The notes beneath the pieces were generated by a model. The model was not told the origin of the DNA. It saw only the letters and a program-made list of their open reading frames with translations, and ran no database searches. Shown in pieces: positions 60,391 through 64,000 of a stretch of 64,000 bases of DNA. Origin of the DNA: Nocardia speluncae NBRC 108251 (lineage in GTDB: Bacteria; Actinomycetota; Actinomycetes; Mycobacteriales; Mycobacteriaceae); assembly GCF_001613245.1 (NCBI RefSeq), contig NZ_BDBZ01000001.1, forward strand, positions 124,001 through 188,000, read 5' to 3'. Made by a program: the position numbers and the translations under genes. Position 1 is the first letter of the stretch. Every line of letters starts with the position of its first letter.

Positions 60391-61268
60391 CCGCGGGCCG
60401 CGGGGGAGTGCGCCAGATAGCGCAATGCGTTGTCCATCGAACCCAGTTGCGAGGGGTGGAAGCCCGGCCGCAGATAGCGCGGCATCTCGGTGAAGAAAGT
60501 CGTGAAACTGGGAATGACTCCGCGCACTGTCGCGCTGAGGAACTGCTGCCCCCAGAAGCGTCCTTTCGCCGGACTCGGGTCCTTGCGGTAGAGGTAGGCC
60601 GTGGACACCACGAACAACGGCAACAGCAACCCGCTGGCCAGCAGGCCGGTGCGCAGCCGGCGCGCATAGCCGCCGTCGACGTGCATATAGGCGTCGAACA
60701 CCACGCTGCGGTGCTCGACTTCTTCGGCGCCGTGCCAGCGCACCAGGTCCAGCATCGTCGGGTCCATCCCGAGTTCCTCGAGCACCTTCGATTCGAGTAG
60801 CCATTCGCCGATCACCGCGGTGAAATGCTCCATCCCCGCGAACAGGCCCATTCGTTCCTTGAGCCACTCCTGTTCGGCGCGGCCGGTGAGCCCGTGGTCG
60901 CCGAGCATCCGGTCGACGAGCCAGGCGACCTTGGAGACGTAGGATTCGACATCCAGACCGATCGACTGGAGGTGGTTACGTGCGCTCTCGTGGCTGCCCG
61001 CGTGCATCGACTCCTGGCCGATGAACCCGGTGACCTCCTCGCGGAGTCGTTCGTCGTCGATATGCGGTAGTGCTTCGGCCAAGCAGGCCGCCATGGCGCG
61101 TTCGCCCTCGGGCAGGACCAGGTGCATCACATTCGTGACATGGGTCGCCAGCACTTCGCCGGGGATGTAGTGCATCGGGACGCCGGAGAAGTCGAAGTGC
61201 ACGTCCCGCGCGTGGATCGCGTGGACTTCCTCGCGATAGGTGCGCGGCGGTGCGCTGTCATCAGCCAT
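60387..61268 (-). CDS. PF10118-type metal-dependent protein, probable diiron fold
   Basis: A 293-residue protein of the family called predicted metal-dependent hydrolase. The sequence shows a four-helix diiron-like pattern: E56, E86-S-M-H89 (FIGQESMHAG), E147 (GMEHF) and E183-V-E-H186 (WHGAEEVEHRS). This pattern is that of ferritin-like diiron oxygenases, and a 2Fe-2S reductase follows directly. I infer an oxygenase role, not hydrolysis. The ATG at 61268 is preferred over 61304. It is the first gene of the operon, facing a TetR gene. Confidence 0.75.
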   Translation of the reverse strand: MADDSAPPRTYREEVHAIHARDVHFDFSGVPMHYIPGEVLATHVTNVMHLVLPEGERAMAACLAEALPHIDDERLREEVTGFIGQESMHAGSHESARNHLQSIGLDVESYVSKVAWLVDRMLGDHGLTGRAEQEWLKERMGLFAGMEHFTAVIGEWLLESKVLEELGMDPTMLDLVRWHGAEEVEHRSVVFDAYMHVDGGYARRLRTGLLASGLLLPLFVVSTAYLYRKDPSPAKGRFWGQQFLSATVRGVIPSFTTFFTEMPRYLRPGFHPSQLGSMDNALRYLAHSPAARG

Positions 61269-61280
61269 GCCCTGAACCGT

Positions 61281-61307
61281 ACAATGCAACATATTCCCTT
61301 GCAATGT
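61281..61307. promoter_or_regulatory. Inverted repeat in divergent promoter of the catabolic operon
   Basis: ACAATGCAA-N9-TTGCAATGT is an inverted repeat with one mismatch. It begins 12 bp upstream of the diiron-like gene start and lies 60 bp upstream of the TetR start. It fits a TetR operator controlling both directions. Confidence 0.7.
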
Positions 61308-61367
61308 GGACGCAACAAAATTCTCCGGATTGTTGCCGATCGGGGTCGCACTGCTAGCGTGTCCGGC

Positions 61368-61991
61368 GTGCCCGCTCCCGCTCCCACCTCGAAAGACCCC
61401 CTTCCGGACGATCTCGAAGAACGTATCCTCGACGCGGCGCGACGGCAGTTCGAACGACTCGGCGTGAAAAAGACAACGATCGGAGATATCGCCCGGGCGG
61501 CTGCCGTCGACCGCGGCACGGTCTACCGGCGCATCGGCTCACGCGACGAGCTGGTTCGGGCGGTCACCACACGGGAGGTCCGCGTCCTGCTCGACGAACT
61601 ACACGGGATTTCCGCGCGGCACACGACGGTCGACGCTGTCGTCGCCGACCTCTTCGTCACCGTGATCAACCGATGGCGCAGCCACCCCATGGTCAACCGG
61701 GTGCTCGCGGTGGAGCCCGGCCGGTTGCTGCCGCAGCTCACCACCGAGGGCGGCGCATTCTTCGCGATGGCGATCACCACGGCCACCACCGTGGTGGGTG
61801 ATGCGCTGCGCCGGTTGCGGCTGCCGGATATTCCCGATCTCGCGACCCGTATCGAGATCGCTGCCCGGATCGTGCACTCGTTCATTCTGCAGCCGGTCGG
61901 TGCAGTCGATCTCGAATCCGAAGCCCGGCTCACGGAATTCGCCCACCGGCATATCGTGCCGCTGATCACCCGCGGGTATCCCGCCCACTGA
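61368..61991 (+). CDS. TetR-family regulator of the catabolic operon
   Basis: A 207-residue TetR regulator with the N-terminal helix-turn-helix KKTTIGDIARAAAVDRGTVYRRIGSRDEL at about residues 35-63. GTG codons at 61359 and 61368 are both possible; the longer open frame back to 61122 lies in the divergent gene. It faces the seven-gene monooxygenase operon across an inverted repeat, and is the likely sensor of the pathway substrate or its CoA ester. Confidence 0.87.
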   Translation: MPAPAPTSKDPLPDDLEERILDAARRQFERLGVKKTTIGDIARAAAVDRGTVYRRIGSRDELVRAVTTREVRVLLDELHGISARHTTVDAVVADLFVTVINRWRSHPMVNRVLAVEPGRLLPQLTTEGGAFFAMAITTATTVVGDALRRLRLPDIPDLATRIEIAARIVHSFILQPVGAVDLESEARLTEFAHRHIVPLITRGYPAH

Positions 61992-62205
61992 GATCGTGGC
62001 CGGTATTCCGCCGCCGCGGCACGAAATGGGCCGGGTGAATTCACCGGCCTCGGTACCGGCCTCCGGGGCGGTGGACGGCGATGGGGGCAGCCGACAATTC
62101 TGCTCGTCCGGCCTTGGCTCACGCGCCGTCGTGCGTTCGGCCGGGTGCTGCGGACGGCGGCGACACGACGTCGCCGACGTGGGCTACGGATGAGGCCATG
62201 ACAGA

Positions 62206-62239
62206 AATGTGCGCCGGCCGAATCCGGCCGGCGCACATT
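62206..62239. terminator. Bidirectional terminator hairpin
   Basis: A perfect 15 bp stem (AATGTGCGCCGGCCG with its reverse complement) closes over the 4 nt loop AATC. It lies between the convergent tetR gene and the HTH/coiled-coil gene and would stop transcription from both. Confidence 0.85.
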
Positions 62240-62282
62240 CTGCCACGGCGGTACCGGCCGCGTGTGGTGCGGCCGATACCGT

Positions 62283-62912
62283 TCAGCGGCTCGCGTAGAC
62301 GACGAGAAGATCTCGCATAGCGCGGATTTCGCGATTCGCCTCGTTCAATGCGGTACGCAAACGGAGATTCTCGTCGAGGAGATCGTCGAGATCGCCCGTG
62401 GTGTCCGCGGTCCTGTCGGCGGTGCGGATATGCACGAGTTCGGCAATGGAGGCCGTCGGGGATTCCGTCACTGCCTCGGCCTGCGCACCGGCTTCGGCCG
62501 TGGTCTCGACCGCTGGAACCGTGACGCTCGCGGCAACCGGAATCTCGGACTGTTCGGCGGGTGTTTCCTGTTCCGTATTCTGCTCGGGTTCCGGAGCTTT
62601 CGGCTCGGAAACCGGCACCGGGGTCACGGCGGCGGGCGCCGGTTTCCGGGTGGCGGTCCGGCGGCGTTTCTTCGGTGCGGCCGGTGTGGCCTTCTCCCGG
62701 GTGGGCTCGGCTTCGGGCGCCTCCTGGGTGGGCTCGGCTTCGGGGAGCCCCGCCGCCTTGATCCAATTCGCGAGTGTGTTGGCGGCGGGCTGGCCACCTT
62801 CACGTTCGGAAACCGAAGTGCACGCGGCATTGACCGTTTTGCCCTCAGCGATAAGTTTTTTCACCCGATTGACGAGTTTGGTCTGTTCCCTTTTCGAGTA
62901 ACGCACTGCCAT
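62283..62912 (-). CDS. HTH protein with disordered middle and C-terminal coiled coil
   Basis: A 209-residue protein with three parts. Residues 1-55 form a transposase-like helix-turn-helix (KREQTKLVNRVKKLIAEGKTV then NTLANWIKAAGL). Residues 56-165 are rich in Pro, Ala, Glu and Thr with a basic patch (APKKRRRTATRK) and are likely disordered. Residues 170-209 form a heptad-like helix (LDDLLDENLRLRTALNEANREIRAM). I do not recognise a characterised family; it may be a nucleoid or DNA-binding regulator. No transposase partner or inverted repeats are adjacent. Confidence 0.65.
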   Translation of the reverse strand: MAVRYSKREQTKLVNRVKKLIAEGKTVNAACTSVSEREGGQPAANTLANWIKAAGLPEAEPTQEAPEAEPTREKATPAAPKKRRRTATRKPAPAAVTPVPVSEPKAPEPEQNTEQETPAEQSEIPVAASVTVPAVETTAEAGAQAEAVTESPTASIAELVHIRTADRTADTTGDLDDLLDENLRLRTALNEANREIRAMRDLLVVYASR

Positions 62913-63353
62913 CCTCTACCTCCTGCACTCCGAGCGCTTGCTGCGAGAATTGAACCATTGTGCAGTCGTTCTCGTTCGGCCGGGGTGCAATGGATTTCCG
63001 CAGAAGGGTGTGCTTCCATTCGACCGACCCTCGCGGAGGCCCTTTTCCGGCAATGATTTACGAAGGCAATCCCTCCACGGACGCGGTGCCGGTGGATCAT
63101 CCGGAGAGGGGGAATTCACAGTGGGTTCGCGAGGGAACTTTGCGTCCCGGGGCAGCGCGGGCACACCTGATCCGGTCGAGTGTTCGAGCTCCGTCGACGT
63201 GCCCGATTTTCCGTGGTCTCGGTGGCGATCGGGATCGGGTCGAACCACGTCTCGTCTTGGCAACAGACGTTCACTCGATCCTGCCCCGGCTGTTAGTTTG
63301 GGGCTGCTTTCTGTCGATTTCCGGCACCGCGAGCGTGCAGAGGAGGCAGGTGG
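62913..63353. other. Gene-free region upstream of the G6PD-like gene
   Basis: Long frames cross these 441 bp in several phases, but none is protein-like. The 3' end has an AGGAGG ribosome site at 63341-63346 for the G6PD-like gene. An AT-richer patch around 62945-62960 may hold the promoter of the HTH gene. No operator or terminator is clear. Confidence 0.4.
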
Positions 63354-64000
63354 ATGCGCAGCTCGGAAACCACGATGATCACCAGGCTGGTGGTGTTCGG
63401 CGGGACCGGTGATCTCGCCGGGCGTTATCTGCTGCCCGGGCTGGCCGCGCTGCGCGCCGCCGGCTACGTGGACGACGATTTCGAACTTGTCTGTGTGGAC
63501 CTGAAGGAATGGGACGACTCGCGCTTCGAGGCATGGGCGCTGGACCAGCTCGACCGGCACGCGGCCGGGATACCGATCGAGGCGCGGCGGGCGCTGGTGG
63601 CGACCGCCCGGTACCGGCGTTCCGATATCCGCAACGCCGTCGAAGTGGCCGCACTGGTCGCCGGTGCTGGGCCCGTCGTGGTGTATCTCGCGCTGGCGCC
63701 GAACCTGTTCCCCGTGGCGATCCGCACCTTGCATGCTGCGAAGATGCCGGCGGGTAGCCGGATCGTGCTGGAGAAGCCGTTCGGCGAGGACCTCGCCACA
63801 GCGCAGAATCTCAACCGCCTGCTCGTGGATCTGTTGCCCGAACGGGCGGTGTTCCGGGTAGACCATTTCCTGGCCATGACGACCGTGCAGAATCTGCTCG
63901 GCAGCCGGCTGGCGAACCGGGTGCTCGAATCGATCTGGAACAGCGCGCATATCTCCAGGATCGAGATCGTCTGGGATGAGACCCTCACCCTCGAGGACCG
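63354..64000 (+). CDS. Glucose-6-phosphate dehydrogenase-like protein, 3' end missing
   Basis: The first 215 residues of a glucose-6-phosphate dehydrogenase-like protein, cut by the window end. The NADP motif is FGGTGDLAGRYLLPGL (residues 15-30) and EKPFGED follows. The active-site motif, normally D-H-Y-L-G-K, reads D170-H-F-L-A-M175, so the substrate-binding lysine is replaced by methionine and the glycine by alanine. The surrounding VQNLLGSRLANRVLESIWN is otherwise normal. It therefore looks like a divergent paralogue with altered or lost activity. ATG at 63354 has an AGGAGG site. Confidence 0.85.
   Translation, partial: MRSSETTMITRLVVFGGTGDLAGRYLLPGLAALRAAGYVDDDFELVCVDLKEWDDSRFEAWALDQLDRHAAGIPIEARRALVATARYRRSDIRNAVEVAALVAGAGPVVVYLALAPNLFPVAIRTLHAAKMPAGSRIVLEKPFGEDLATAQNLNRLLVDLLPERAVFRVDHFLAMTTVQNLLGSRLANRVLESIWNSAHISRIEIVWDETLTLED

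Noticed and set aside
62283..62912. Insertion-sequence OrfA
   Set aside because: The helix-turn-helix is transposase-like, but there is no OrfB, no terminal inverted repeats, and a long linker plus coiled coil follow.
1..64000. tRNA, rRNA, CRISPR arrays, prophage or integrative element
   Set aside because: No tRNA cloverleaf, rRNA-like block, repeat-spacer array, integrase or phage structural gene was recognised by eye. A covariance-model search would be the decisive test for RNA genes.

Overview
This 64 kb window is dense, very GC-rich bacterial chromosome that looks like Nocardia or a close mycolic-acid actinomycete. The evidence is a cell-wall arabinosyltransferase of the Emb family, an IdeR/DtxR-type iron box, a DapC-type aminotransferase, a DUF3556 membrane protein, an ECF42 sigma factor with its DGPF partner, a mycothiol-dependent-type enzyme, and SigF-type promoters. 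Many genes overlap by 4 bp (ATGA or GTGA). No rRNA, tRNA, CRISPR array, integrase or insertion sequence was seen, so this reads as chromosomal accessory and core-adjacent DNA rather than a mobile island.

Layout. 0-5 kb: end of a nitronate monooxygenase-like gene, then a minus-strand siderophore/iron importer (binding lipoprotein, permease, ATPase) with an MFS gene behind an iron box. 5.5-14.1 kb: a sulfatase, a TetR/MFS pair whose MFS carries two C-terminal Ig-like repeats, and a solitary arabinosyltransferase. 14.5-20.3 kb: a P450, a decayed acyl-CoA synthetase, and a four-gene osmoprotectant ABC transporter. 20.4-32.4 kb: a carotenoid oxygenase with its divergent TetR, a DUF3556 protein, dapC, a penicillin-binding lipoprotein, CinA-like, DUF1801-like, SRPBCC, flavin reductase, CsbD and a lipoprotein. 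32.7-41.7 kb: LtrA, an SDR/histidine kinase/regulator operon with a Tat-type signal on the SDR, a nitroreductase, a SigF-like sigma factor behind its own SigF-type promoter, and an OmpR-type two-component system divergent from a PepSY protein, followed by a 19-residue methionine-rich mini-ORF. 41.7-51.4 kb: dienelactone hydrolase, acetyltransferase, a MarR/MFS/YceI operon with Ig-like repeats, a decayed secretory lipase, a flavoprotein, and a DGPF/ECF42/mycothiol-enzyme cluster.

51.6-53.7 kb holds an operon of three Roadblock/LC7-like proteins and one probable winged-helix protein, with no GTPase or sensor kinase beside it. It is the best candidate for an undescribed system. 53.7-61.3 kb is a seven-gene minus-strand catabolic operon (diiron-like protein, ferredoxin reductase, SRPBCC, Baeyer-Villiger-type monooxygenase, SDR, esterase, acyl-CoA synthetase). 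It is partly reminiscent of the mycobacterial mymA operon and is divergent from a TetR gene with an inverted repeat between them. The window closes with an HTH/coiled-coil protein and the start of a glucose-6-phosphate dehydrogenase-like gene that lacks the conserved active-site lysine.

Much of the window is organised as small regulator-plus-target modules, and several regulators have clear palindromes or repeats beside them. Functions are assigned from sequence motifs and family memory only; no database search was run.
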